From: Bifidobacterium catenulatum subsp. kashiwanohense JCM 15439 = DSM 21854
Lineage (GTDB): Bacteria > Actinomycetota > Actinomycetes > Actinomycetales > Bifidobacteriaceae
DNA length: 64,000 bases
Assembly: GCF_001042615.1 (NCBI RefSeq)
Contig: NZ_AP012327.1
Coordinates: 1,054,001 to 1,118,000, forward strand
Direction of reading: 5' to 3'
Shown: positions 9,697 through 18,044 of the stretch, piece by piece
Layout: every line of letters begins with the position of its first letter
Numbering within the stretch: the first letter of the stretch is position 1
Position numbers and translations under genes: made by a program
Notes under the pieces: generated by a model
Told to the model about the DNA's origin: nothing
Seen by the model: only the letters and a program-made list of their open reading frames with translations
Database searches by the model: none

Positions 9697-9741
9697 GGCG
9701 GATGGGGGTCCGCATCGCGGCGATGCGGACCCCCATCCGCC
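9697..9741 (+). terminator. 21-bp perfect palindrome after the importer operon
   Basis: Arms 9697-9717 and 9721-9741 are exact complements around the 3-base loop CGG. No T-run follows, so intrinsic termination would be poor. An mRNA-stabilising or attenuating hairpin between the permease gene and the small downstream gene is equally possible. The two halves include GGATGGGGGTCCGCATCG and its complement. Confidence 0.7.
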
Positions 9742-9777
9742 CGTCCCGTGCTCATTGTCGAAAGAAAAGGAATCCCC

Positions 9778-10206
9778 ATGCGACTGAATACGCATTCCAC
9801 CGCCCGTCTCTATGCGCTCACCTGCCTCGCCTGCGTGATCTGGCTTGCCCAGTCGCTGATGCAGGCACAGGCCGACGGCTCGTTGCTCGACTGGTCTACC
9901 ATCGTTTTCTCGCTGTGTTTGCTCGTCGTGATCGGCTGGTGCGCCCGTTGCGCCGTCGTTGGCTGGAACACGAAGGACGGCGATCAGGCGGCGACGTCCC
10001 ACGATGCGGGACCACGAAGGAGCATCGTCGATGACATGTCCATCGTGAAACGCGGAGGTGGTCGCAGATTGGCCGAAATCGCGTCCGAACGGGGCATGGC
10101 GTGTACATTAGCTAGATATGAACGCAATGAACGCTTTCCATCCATCGGCCATGGACCTGATCCGCACCGGGCTGCAGAACCTCGACGACGCACGCGCGAA
10201 CCTTGA
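9778..10206 (+). CDS. Small membrane protein whose frame runs into glnE (possibly truncated)
   Basis: A 142-residue frame with two hydrophobic segments (about residues 10-28 and 40-60) starting at an ATG behind AAAGAAAAGG. I do not recognise a family. The last ~30 residues are read from the glnE 5' end in another frame, giving an 89-base overlap with glnE and an arginine/proline-rich tail unlike the rest. The natural 3' end was probably lost at the junction where the inserted block meets glnE. Residues 1 to about 105 are likely genuine and the tail is probably accidental. It belongs to the importer block by position and strand. Confidence 0.5.
   Translation: MRLNTHSTARLYALTCLACVIWLAQSLMQAQADGSLLDWSTIVFSLCLLVVIGWCARCAVVGWNTKDGDQAATSHDAGPRRSIVDDMSIVKRGGGRRLAEIASERGMACTLARYERNERFPSIGHGPDPHRAAEPRRRTREP
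10104..10117 (+). promoter_or_regulatory. Probable -10 element of a leaderless glnE transcript
   Basis: TACATT (10104-10109) ends 8 bases before the glnE ATG and no ribosome-binding site lies between. This spacing puts the transcription start at or next to the start codon, as in leaderless actinobacterial mRNAs. Confidence 0.4.
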
Positions 10207-13200
10207 TCGGCTCAAAGCCGACGGCGTGTCCGACGAACGGCTGGTTGGCATGCTCAAGGCCCTGTCCAAGGCGTGCGACCCGGACTGCGCGCTTTCCAAC
10301 TTCGTCGACATCACCAACGCGATGCAAAGCCAGGGGCGCGACTTCGACGCCATGGTGCCCGACGAGGCGGCGCTCGAACGGCTCATCACCGTGCTCGGCG
10401 TCTCTGACGCCCTCGGCAAGCTCATGCGATTCCGTCCCGAACTCGTGGAGGCCGCGGCCAATGATGCCTGCGAAAGCCATCTTTACAATCACGAACAGCG
10501 CAGAGCGCATGTGCTCAAATCGGTAGGAGCCGATCCCAATGACCATGCCATGCCGGCCGCAAGCCTGCCACTTGCCGAGGCTGCGACGGCGCTACGTAAA
10601 ACCTATCGCAAACAACTCGCCGCAATCATGGCGCAAGACGCTACGGCGAACGATCCCATCGAAATCCAACCGCGCATCAGCGCCGAACTTTCCGACCTGG
10701 CGGATGCGGCGCTTGAAGGCGCGCTCGCCATCGCACGCCATGAAGTGGACGGCAGCGAACATGTGCGTTTCGCCATCATCGGCATGGGCAAACTGGGCGC
10801 ACAGGAGCTCAACTATGTATCCGACGTGGACCTGATCTACGTGGTGGAACCCGCCGACGCGGACACCAACGGCATGACGCTCAGCCGAGTCGGAACCAAA
10901 ATGGCGACCACCCTGCAACGCGTATGCCAATCCGTCATTATGGGCGTCGCCGAACCGACTCTCTGGCAGATCGACGGCGGACTGCGCCCCGAAGGCAAGG
11001 ATGGTCCACTGGTACGCCGGCTCGAATCCCATGAAGCCTATTATGAGCAATGGGCGGAAAACTGGGAATTCCAAGCTCTGCTCAAAGCACGCCCGGTAGC
11101 CGGCGATTCTGACCTCGGCCAAGCGTATATGAGCATGACCCGACCGTTCGTCTGGACCGCATCCAAACGAGACAACTTCGTCTACGACTGTCAGCAGATG
11201 CGCAAACGTGTCGAAGATCTTATCCCCAACCCGCTCAAAGACCGCGAAATCAAACTCGGCAGGGGAGGCCTGCGCGACGTTGAATTCACCGTGCAGATGC
11301 TTCAACTCGTGCATGGGCGCTCCGACGAGGCATTGCGTACCAGCTCCACACTCGAATCCCTGCAAGCCTTGGCCGAAGGTGGATACGTCTCACGCAAACA
11401 AGCCAAAAAACTCTCATGGGACTACCGATTCGAACGAGTGCTGGAACACCGACAGCAAATGTGGGCGCTCAAGCGCACCCACCTGTTCCCGGACCTCGGC
11501 AAAGCCAGCGTGGGAGGCCTTGAACTCAAACGAGACATCACCATCGACAAGCTGAACCAAAATATCGAACTACGACGACTCGCACGCGCGTTCCACTTGC
11601 ATCCCGAAGAACTCGTCAACAAATATGATGAGACGCGTCGCGAAGTACGCCACTTGCACATGGACATCTATTACAGGCCCATGCTGCCCATCAACGCGGG
11701 ACTCGACGACGAACAGGTGGAACTGTCCACGAAAGCCACGCAGGAACGATTCGAATCCATCGGATTCGCCGATGCCGACGCGGCTATGCGCCACGTCACC
11801 GCACTTACCGCAGGCATCTCCCGAGCCGCGAAAATCAACCGCATCCTGCTGCCCGCGGTATTGCAATGGCTCGGCGAAGGGCAGAATCCAGACATGGGGC
11901 TGCTCAACTGGCGCAAACTCGAAGAAAATTTCGGTTCCGAAAGCGAATACCTCGGATTCCTACGCGACTCGCCATCAGCGGCACAACGCCTATGTCACGT
12001 ACTATCCAACTCACGATTCCTCGGAGACGCGCTCAACAAATCCGTCGAATCCGTCACTTGGCTCGGCAACGACGAATCCCTGCAACCACGCTCGCGAGAG
12101 AGCCTCAATATCCAAACCAAGGCAACGCTCGAACGCAATGCCGGCAACATTAACGACTTTGCCAACTCCATCCGAGCCATGCGCAGACACGAAATCGAAC
12201 GCATCGGCCTCTCATGGATGAGCGGCGTGATCGACGATGAAGCATCGCTCGCCGGCATGACCGACGTATACGACGCAGCCATCGAAGCCTCACTGCAATG
12301 GGCCATCCGGCATCGCATCAACGACATGCAGCTCGAACAAGCGCCCGCCGCAATCGCCATCATCGGCATGGGACGCTACGGCGGCAGGGAAGTCAACTTC
12401 AGCTCCGACGCCGACGTGATCATCATCTACCGGCCAGCCGAAGGCGCCGACGACACCCAAGCCAACCTCTTCGCACGCAAAGTACAGGAAGACCTGCGCG
12501 CGATCCTGCAGGGCCCAACCACATTCGAACCAAAAATCGAACTCGACATGGACTTGAGGCCTGAAGGCAAAAACGGACCACTCGTACGTTCCTACGCATC
12601 CTGCGAGGAATATTACCGATCCTGGGCAAGCACATGGGAACACCAGGCACTGCTACGCGCCCGGTACGCAGCAGGCGACGCGGCGCTCGCCGAGGACTTC
12701 CTGATGAACATCGCTGATCCGCTTAGATATCCGAAGATCGATCTTACGGAAACGCAGATTGCTGAAATCCGCAAGCTCAAGGCACGTATGGAAGCCGAAC
12801 GTTTGCCGCGCGGCGTACGCAGGGATCGCCATCTGAAACTCGGCAAGGGTGGACTATCGGATGTTGAGTGGACGATTCAACTGTTGCAATTGCAGCATGC
12901 GGGAGACAACGCCAACCTGCGCGTCAACGGCACATTGCAGGCATTGGACGAGCTGGAACATCGCAAGCTGATCTCCGCCGGCGACGCCGTGGTGTTGCGT
13001 AAGGCATGGCGCATGTGCACCGCCGCGCGCAACGGCAGCTATTTGTGGAGCGGACGCGTCAATCAGGCAGATATTCTGCCGGACGATTCATATTCGTTGG
13101 GAGGTATCGCCGTGTATCTCGGTTACGACGCGAATCGCGGCCAGCATTTCGAAAACGATCTGCTTGCAGTAATGCGCAAAGCCCGCGACGTAACGGAACG

Positions 13201-13222
13201 TATCTTCTACGGTCTTTCGTGA
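10118..13222 (+). CDS. glnE: Glutamine synthetase adenylyltransferase / adenylyl-removing enzyme
   Basis: A 1034-residue bifunctional enzyme that adenylylates and deadenylylates glutamine synthetase to tune nitrogen assimilation. Both nucleotidyltransferase domains are present: GMGKLGAQELNYVSDVDLI near residue 230 and GMGRYGGREVNFSSDADVI near residue 750, with the paired aspartates. Each is followed by a helical domain with a basic GRGGLRDVEF/GKGGLSDVEW motif. The length is normal for Actinobacteria. ATGs at 10118 and 10127 are both possible; the first follows a -10-like TACATT at leaderless spacing. A diverged partial copy of the 5' end lies at 2465-2785. Codon choice changes along the gene: Lys is mostly AAG up to about 10.5 kb, mostly AAA to about 12.7 kb, then mostly AAG again. 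Confidence 0.95.
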   Translation: MNAMNAFHPSAMDLIRTGLQNLDDARANLDRLKADGVSDERLVGMLKALSKACDPDCALSNFVDITNAMQSQGRDFDAMVPDEAALERLITVLGVSDALGKLMRFRPELVEAAANDACESHLYNHEQRRAHVLKSVGADPNDHAMPAASLPLAEAATALRKTYRKQLAAIMAQDATANDPIEIQPRISAELSDLADAALEGALAIARHEVDGSEHVRFAIIGMGKLGAQELNYVSDVDLIYVVEPADADTNGMTLSRVGTKMATTLQRVCQSVIMGVAEPTLWQIDGGLRPEGKDGPLVRRLESHEAYYEQWAENWEFQALLKARPVAGDSDLGQAYMSMTRPFVWTASKRDNFVYDCQQMRKRVEDLIPNPLKDREIKLGRGGLRDVEFTVQMLQLVHGRSDEALRTSSTLESLQALAEGGYVSRKQAKKLSWDYRFERVLEHRQQMWALKRTHLFPDLGKASVGGLELKRDITIDKLNQNIELRRLARAFHLHPEELVNKYDETRREVRHLHMDIYYRPMLPINAGLDDEQVELSTKATQERFESIGFADADAAMRHVTALTAGISRAAKINRILLPAVLQWLGEGQNPDMGLLNWRKLEENFGSESEYLGFLRDSPSAAQRLCHVLSNSRFLGDALNKSVESVTWLGNDESLQPRSRESLNIQTKATLERNAGNINDFANSIRAMRRHEIERIGLSWMSGVIDDEASLAGMTDVYDAAIEASLQWAIRHRINDMQLEQAPAAIAIIGMGRYGGREVNFSSDADVIIIYRPAEGADDTQANLFARKVQEDLRAILQGPTTFEPKIELDMDLRPEGKNGPLVRSYASCEEYYRSWASTWEHQALLRARYAAGDAALAEDFLMNIADPLRYPKIDLTETQIAEIRKLKARMEAERLPRGVRRDRHLKLGKGGLSDVEWTIQLLQLQHAGDNANLRVNGTLQALDELEHRKLISAGDAVVLRKAWRMCTAARNGSYLWSGRVNQADILPDDSYSLGGIAVYLGYDANRGQHFENDLLAVMRKARDVTERIFYGLS

Positions 13223-13260
13223 CGCTGCCGTTGAAGCATGCTTCATGAACACGCGGTGAA

Positions 13261-13312
13261 CTGATGGGGTCTGCATTTCAGGCTATAGTTGGCTAGGTCA
13301 CTTCGAGTGGCC
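13261..13312 (+). promoter_or_regulatory. Putative pyr operon promoter and leader hairpin
   Basis: CTGATG (13261-13266), a 17-base spacer and TATAGT (13284-13289) form a plausible promoter. The predicted start of transcription coincides with a 7-bp hairpin with one G-T wobble (13296-13312, loop TCG). No PyrR-type binding site or attenuator is recognisable. Confidence 0.45.
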
Positions 13313-13331
13313 ACCTTCAACCACAAGTTGC

Positions 13332-14345
13332 ATGAAAGGTGAGCCGTTGTCTTCAGTACTCGAACAGGCGGTTGAAACGCCGATGGTCGGAAAAAGCGTC
13401 ATCACATTGGATGACCTTTCCATTCGCCAGATTCAGGAATTACTCCACAAGGCGCAGTACATTGATTCTCATCGTAAAGAAGTGGCGCACGCCTGCGACG
13501 GCAGGGTGCTCGCCACTTTGTTTTATGAGCCCAGCACCCGTACGCGTCTGAGCTTTGAAACCGCCATGCTCCGACTTGGCGGCAAGGTGATCGGCTTCGC
13601 TGGCGCCCAGCTCGCTTCCGTGACCAAGGGTGAAACCATTTCGGACACTCTGAAAACCGTGTCCAACTACGTAGACGTGGTGGCGATCCGCCACCCGAAG
13701 GAAGGCGCTGCTCTTGTGGCGTCCCGCGCGGCTTCCGTACCGGTCATCAATGCCGGCGACGGTGGACACATGCACCCCACGCAGACCTTGGCCGATTTGG
13801 CGACGCTGCAGTCGCGCTTCGGTCGCGTGAACAATCTGACCGTCGGTCTGTGCGGCGATCTTACCTTCGGTCGTACCGTACACTCCCTGATCGAAACCCT
13901 GTGCCGTTTCGGCAATGTGAACTTCGTGTTGGTCAGCCCGGACGAGCTCAAGACCCCCCAGTACGTGCTCGACCGTATCAACGCCACCGACTCCTGCTCT
14001 TACACGGAAGTCAAGGATCTCGTTTCCGTGATCGGCGATCTCGACGTGCTGTACATGACCCGCGTGCAGAAGGAACGATTCTTCAACGAAGACGACTATC
14101 TGCGACTGCGCGACACTTACATTCTCGACGAAGCCAAGATGGCTTACGCCAAAAAAGACATGGCTGTGCTGCACCCGTTGCCGCGAGTCAACGAAATTGC
14201 CGTTGAAGTGGATGACGACCCACGCGCCGCCTACTTCGAACAGGTCAAGAACGGCATGCTCATGCGCATGGCATTGGAAAGCTCGGTGGTTGGAGACGAA
14301 CTGCCGGGATACGAACCGCTTGAATCCAAGGAGGTTGCGGCCTGA
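13332..14345 (+). CDS. pyrB: Aspartate carbamoyltransferase catalytic subunit
   Basis: Catalyses the committed step of pyrimidine synthesis, joining carbamoyl phosphate and aspartate. Up to 337 residues. The carbamoyl-phosphate loop FYEPSTRTRLSFE, the HPTQT motif and HPLPR near the C-terminus are all present. The start is uncertain: the ATG at 13332 lacks a clear ribosome-binding site, while a TTG at 13347 follows AAAGGTGAG at good spacing. The gene overlaps pyrI by one base (TGATG), and the two subunits form the regulated holoenzyme. It is the first gene of a complete UMP pathway operon. Confidence 0.96.
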   Translation: MKGEPLSSVLEQAVETPMVGKSVITLDDLSIRQIQELLHKAQYIDSHRKEVAHACDGRVLATLFYEPSTRTRLSFETAMLRLGGKVIGFAGAQLASVTKGETISDTLKTVSNYVDVVAIRHPKEGAALVASRAASVPVINAGDGGHMHPTQTLADLATLQSRFGRVNNLTVGLCGDLTFGRTVHSLIETLCRFGNVNFVLVSPDELKTPQYVLDRINATDSCSYTEVKDLVSVIGDLDVLYMTRVQKERFFNEDDYLRLRDTYILDEAKMAYAKKDMAVLHPLPRVNEIAVEVDDDPRAAYFEQVKNGMLMRMALESSVVGDELPGYEPLESKEVAA

Positions 14346-14770
14346 TGGAAGTCACCAGCATTCAGAATGGCATCATCATCGACCATGTGCCTGCCGGCAC
14401 CGCGCTCAAAGTGCTCGAATACCTGAAAATTGATCCGGCTAAGACCAAGCTCGCGCTGATCATGAACACCGACAGCCACATGTTCGGCACCAAAGACATC
14501 ATCAAGATCGAAAGTGAAGAGGAAGCCGAAACCATCGACCTTGACGTGCTTGGCCTTGTGGCACGCACCGCAACCGTCGGCATTGTGCGCGGCGGTAAAA
14601 TCGTAGAGAAAAAGCAGCCTACACTGCCGGAACATGTGGTCAATATCATCAAATGCGTGAACCCGCGCTGCGTGACTACCACCGAGCCGGCCGTGCAGAT
14701 GTTCCACCTGGTGCACTCCGACCGTCAGGAATACCGCTGCGACTACTGCGACGAGGAAGCGAAGTTCTGA
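14345..14770 (+). CDS. pyrI: Aspartate carbamoyltransferase regulatory subunit
   Basis: A 141-residue regulatory chain that binds nucleotide effectors in its N-terminal domain and contacts PyrB through a C-terminal zinc domain. The four zinc cysteines are visible as CVNPRC and CDYC near the C-terminus. The start codon shares its first base with the pyrB stop, so subunit production is coupled. Its presence implies allosteric control of PyrB by CTP/ATP as in enterobacteria. Confidence 0.95.
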   Translation: MEVTSIQNGIIIDHVPAGTALKVLEYLKIDPAKTKLALIMNTDSHMFGTKDIIKIESEEEAETIDLDVLGLVARTATVGIVRGGKIVEKKQPTLPEHVVNIIKCVNPRCVTTTEPAVQMFHLVHSDRQEYRCDYCDEEAKF

Positions 14771-14773
14771 TCC

Positions 14774-16192
14774 ATGACCCTCACCCTTCACGACATCAAG
14801 GTTTGGAACACCGGCGAAGTCATCGACCTGATCGTCCCATCCGACACTGATGAAACGGTGGACGCTTCGTCCATGACCATCGCCCCGGGATTCGAAGATC
14901 CCCACGTCCACTTCCGCGATCCGGGCCAGACCTACAAGGAATCCATGGTTTCCGGCTGCGCGGCCGCCGCCTCTGGCGGATACACGAACGTGCTCATTAT
15001 GCCGAACACCGTTCCCGCTATGGATGGCGTGAAGGTGACGGCGGGGGAACCGGGCGCCAGCGAAGTGCTCGATGCCGGTTTCGACACGGTCATCGACTAT
15101 TTGCAGCATTACGAACAAGCCCATGATGTGACCTTGCCGGTGCGTTATGACCTGTGCGTATGCGCTTCCAAAGGGCGTGTAGGCAAGGAGGCGACCGATG
15201 TGGCCGACTGGATCGGTTACCTACCTGAACACGATGACGGCAACAAGGACGCTTACCAGCTGTGTCACCCGGTGACTGCCATCAGCGATGACGGTTCCGC
15301 GGTAACACCGGAAATCCTCGGCCAAGTGTTCGACAACGTCAAGGAATCAGGTTTGTACCTGATCGAGCATTGCGAACACCACGACACCGGGGCGGTCAAC
15401 GAAGGTCCCGTATCACGAGAACTGGGCGTACCCGGCATTCCCGAAGATACCGAACTGAAGATTGTCGAACGGGATATCGAGATGGCGCGCAAAACCGGCG
15501 TGCACGTGCACTTCCAGCATGTCAGCACTGCGATTTCCTTCGACGCGATTCGCAAGGCCAAAGCTGAAGGATTACCGATCACGTGCGAAACCGCACCGCA
15601 CTACGTTGCATTGTGCGATGAAGCGTTGCTGAAATACGGCACGCTCGCCAAGATGAATCCGCCGTTGCGCTCCGAAGAGGATCGCAAGGCAACCATCGCA
15701 GCCGTAGCTGACGGCACCGTCGATCTGCTGGCCACCGACCATGCACCGCACACCATGGAAGAGAAGGACCTTGGTTTCCTCGATGCTCCGAACGGCATCA
15801 TTGGTCTTGAATGCGCGTATGGCGTATGCCACAAGATTCTTGTGGACGGCGGCTTTATCTCCGACGAACGCTTGATTGAACTCATGTCGACTGCGCCAGC
15901 AGAACTTATGGGTCACATCAAGGCCGACATCACAGCGTTGCTTGACGAATACGCAGACGCCGTCCCCGGAGACGACGACACCAAACGTGTGCTGGACCTC
16001 GGCAAGGTTCCTGCAGAAGACCGCGCGGATCTGGTAGTGCTCAACATCGACGAGAAATGGACCGTGGATCCCGAACGCTTCCATTCCTCGGCTCGTAACA
16101 CCCCATTCGGCGGATGGCAGGTCACCGGCCGGCCGCTCGCCACCATCATCGGTTCGAAACTGGTCTTCAGCCGTATTAACAAGGAGGATTGA
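14774..16192 (+). CDS. pyrC: Dihydroorotase (class I)
   Basis: A 472-residue zinc amidohydrolase cyclising carbamoyl aspartate to dihydroorotate. Metal ligands are visible in PHVHFRDPG, in LIEHCEHHD, in HFQHVST and in LATDHAPHT. The length is slightly above the ~430 usual for class I enzymes; an acidic insert around residue 400 (DEYADAVPGDDDTK) accounts for part of it. It starts 3 bases after pyrI and its stop overlaps the pyrF start, so it sits tightly within the pyr operon. Confidence 0.95.
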   Translation: MTLTLHDIKVWNTGEVIDLIVPSDTDETVDASSMTIAPGFEDPHVHFRDPGQTYKESMVSGCAAAASGGYTNVLIMPNTVPAMDGVKVTAGEPGASEVLDAGFDTVIDYLQHYEQAHDVTLPVRYDLCVCASKGRVGKEATDVADWIGYLPEHDDGNKDAYQLCHPVTAISDDGSAVTPEILGQVFDNVKESGLYLIEHCEHHDTGAVNEGPVSRELGVPGIPEDTELKIVERDIEMARKTGVHVHFQHVSTAISFDAIRKAKAEGLPITCETAPHYVALCDEALLKYGTLAKMNPPLRSEEDRKATIAAVADGTVDLLATDHAPHTMEEKDLGFLDAPNGIIGLECAYGVCHKILVDGGFISDERLIELMSTAPAELMGHIKADITALLDEYADAVPGDDDTKRVLDLGKVPAEDRADLVVLNIDEKWTVDPERFHSSARNTPFGGWQVTGRPLATIIGSKLVFSRINKED

Positions 16193-17154
16193 TGGATCAC
16201 CTGATCGAAGCAATCGAAGTCAAGCAGAATCCAAGCGTTGTAGGACTTGACCCGACCGAAGCGCTCGTGCCAGCGCAAATCGTGGCCAGCTTCGCCGAGG
16301 AGATCAGCGAGCAGGTTGAAGATCCGGCGGAAGCACCTGCCATGCAGCTTTCCGTGGCCTTCTTCGAATTCAACCGCGCCATCATCGACGCCGTCGCAGA
16401 CATCGTTCCCGCGGTCAAACCGCAGATCGCCATGTATGAGGCACTCGGTCCGGCAGGCATCGACGCTTACACCATGACCTGCGAATACGCCAAGCAGAGG
16501 GGATTGTATGTGCTCGGCGACGTCAAGCGTGGAGACATCGGCTCCACTGCAGCCGCATATGCTCATCACCTCAGCGGTGTAGGATTGGACGACACCGCCT
16601 ACGATCCATGGCATGAGGATGCGGTGACCGTGAACCCATACCTCGGCACCGATGGCATCACACCGTTCGTCGACGCCGCCACCGCCAACGACAAAGACAT
16701 CTTCGTGCTCGTGCGCACCTCCAACCCATCCAGCAGCGAACTGCAGGAACTTGAACTCGCCTCCGGCGAACGCGTATACGAGCATGTTGCCGATCTGGTG
16801 GAAGGTTGGGGTGCCGAAACCATTGGCAAGAACGGCTATTCGCACGTTGGCGCGGTGGTCGGAGCCACCCACCCGGAGGAAGGCAAGGCATTGCGTGCGC
16901 GCATGCCGCACACATTCTTCCTGGTGCCGGGCTACGGTGCCCAGGGCGGTACCGCACAGGGCGTGGCTGGCATGTTCGACCGCGACGGCATGGGCGCTCT
17001 CGTCAACTCGTCCCGAGGCATTATCGGAGCATGGAAGAAGTCCGGCAAGTATTCCGAATCCATGAGTGCCGACGATGCTTTGGATCTGGTCGCCGAATCG
17101 GCACGTGAAGCAGCCAAAGACATGCGTGACAATCTGCGTGCGGTCCTGCCGTGA
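16192..17154 (+). CDS. pyrF: Orotidine 5'-phosphate decarboxylase (long actinobacterial type)
   Basis: A 320-residue subfamily-2 enzyme converting OMP to UMP. The catalytic motif is VLGDVKRGDIGST, and VVGATHPEE is the phosphate-binding region. The ATG at 16192 overlaps the pyrC stop and lies 4 bases after AAGGAGG; an in-frame TTG at 16189 would be too close to that site. The gap of 70 bases to pyrK is the largest in the operon. Confidence 0.95.
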   Translation: MDHLIEAIEVKQNPSVVGLDPTEALVPAQIVASFAEEISEQVEDPAEAPAMQLSVAFFEFNRAIIDAVADIVPAVKPQIAMYEALGPAGIDAYTMTCEYAKQRGLYVLGDVKRGDIGSTAAAYAHHLSGVGLDDTAYDPWHEDAVTVNPYLGTDGITPFVDAATANDKDIFVLVRTSNPSSSELQELELASGERVYEHVADLVEGWGAETIGKNGYSHVGAVVGATHPEEGKALRARMPHTFFLVPGYGAQGGTAQGVAGMFDRDGMGALVNSSRGIIGAWKKSGKYSESMSADDALDLVAESAREAAKDMRDNLRAVLP

Positions 17155-17224
17155 CCTGCCGACTGGCCAACTGTTCAATCTGAAAACAACCATCAAACCA
17201 TCGAACGTAACAGAGAGGGAGTTC

Positions 17225-18043
17225 ATGACCACCGCAACAACGTTCGTTCCGACCGTTGCCGAGGCGACTGCGGCAGGCTTTTTTCCGAGCCGGCATGAAG
17301 TCGAGGTCGTTGACAATCGGGAACTGACCGACGGCGTGTACCGTTTGACGTTCCGTGACGAATACATCGCCAGCCATGCAAGGCCAGCACAATTCGTTGA
17401 CGTATATTCCAACGATCCAAGCAAGCTGATGCCGCGTCCGTTCGGCGTTTGCGAAATCGATGGCGACGAAGTCAGCCTCATGTTCGCCGTGGTAGGCAAG
17501 GGCACCGCCGAATTCGCGCAGCTGAAGCCGGGAGACACCATTCGTGTAATGGGTCCGCTTGGCAATTCGTTCAAAACCAAGGAGCCGGCCAATTATGTGC
17601 TGGTGGCTGGTGGCCTTGGTGTGCCTCCGCTCGTGCATGCGGCGCAGCATATTGCCGGCGTCGAAGGCGCGGTCAGCACCGCGGTGTTCGGCTACCGTAA
17701 TGTGCATTTCGGCGACGAATATGTGAGCAAGTATGCCGACAAGGTGTACAGCATCGACGAGAGCGAAGGCAATGTGATTACCCTGCTCGACCGTATCGAA
17801 GACGAGCTGCTCGGTGGCGAGCTTAAGCCGGTGATTCTGACCTGCGGACCTCTACCGATGATGAAAGCCGTGGCCGCATGGGCCGCGAAGCGTGACATGG
17901 CATGCCAACTGAGTTTGGAACAGCGCATGGGCTGTGGTTATGGCACTTGCGTGCTGTGCACGGTCGACACGTTGGACGGACGTTTGAAGGTCTGCTCCGA
18001 CGGTCCGGTCTTTACTCGCGAACGTTTGGGATGGGGTGAATGA
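17225..18043 (+). CDS. pyrK: Dihydroorotate dehydrogenase electron-transfer subunit
   Basis: A 272-residue FAD and [2Fe-2S] protein that passes electrons from PyrD to NAD. The FAD-binding RPFGVCEI motif is near residue 75 and NAD-binding GGLGVPPL near 130. The iron-sulfur cysteines are in MGCGYGTCVLCTV and KVCSDGP near the C-terminus. The ATG at 17225 is chosen because GAGAGGGA lies just upstream. Together with the following class 1B PyrD it should form the heterotetrameric NAD-dependent enzyme. Confidence 0.94.
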   Translation: MTTATTFVPTVAEATAAGFFPSRHEVEVVDNRELTDGVYRLTFRDEYIASHARPAQFVDVYSNDPSKLMPRPFGVCEIDGDEVSLMFAVVGKGTAEFAQLKPGDTIRVMGPLGNSFKTKEPANYVLVAGGLGVPPLVHAAQHIAGVEGAVSTAVFGYRNVHFGDEYVSKYADKVYSIDESEGNVITLLDRIEDELLGGELKPVILTCGPLPMMKAVAAWAAKRDMACQLSLEQRMGCGYGTCVLCTVDTLDGRLKVCSDGPVFTRERLGWGE

Positions 18044-18044
18044 G

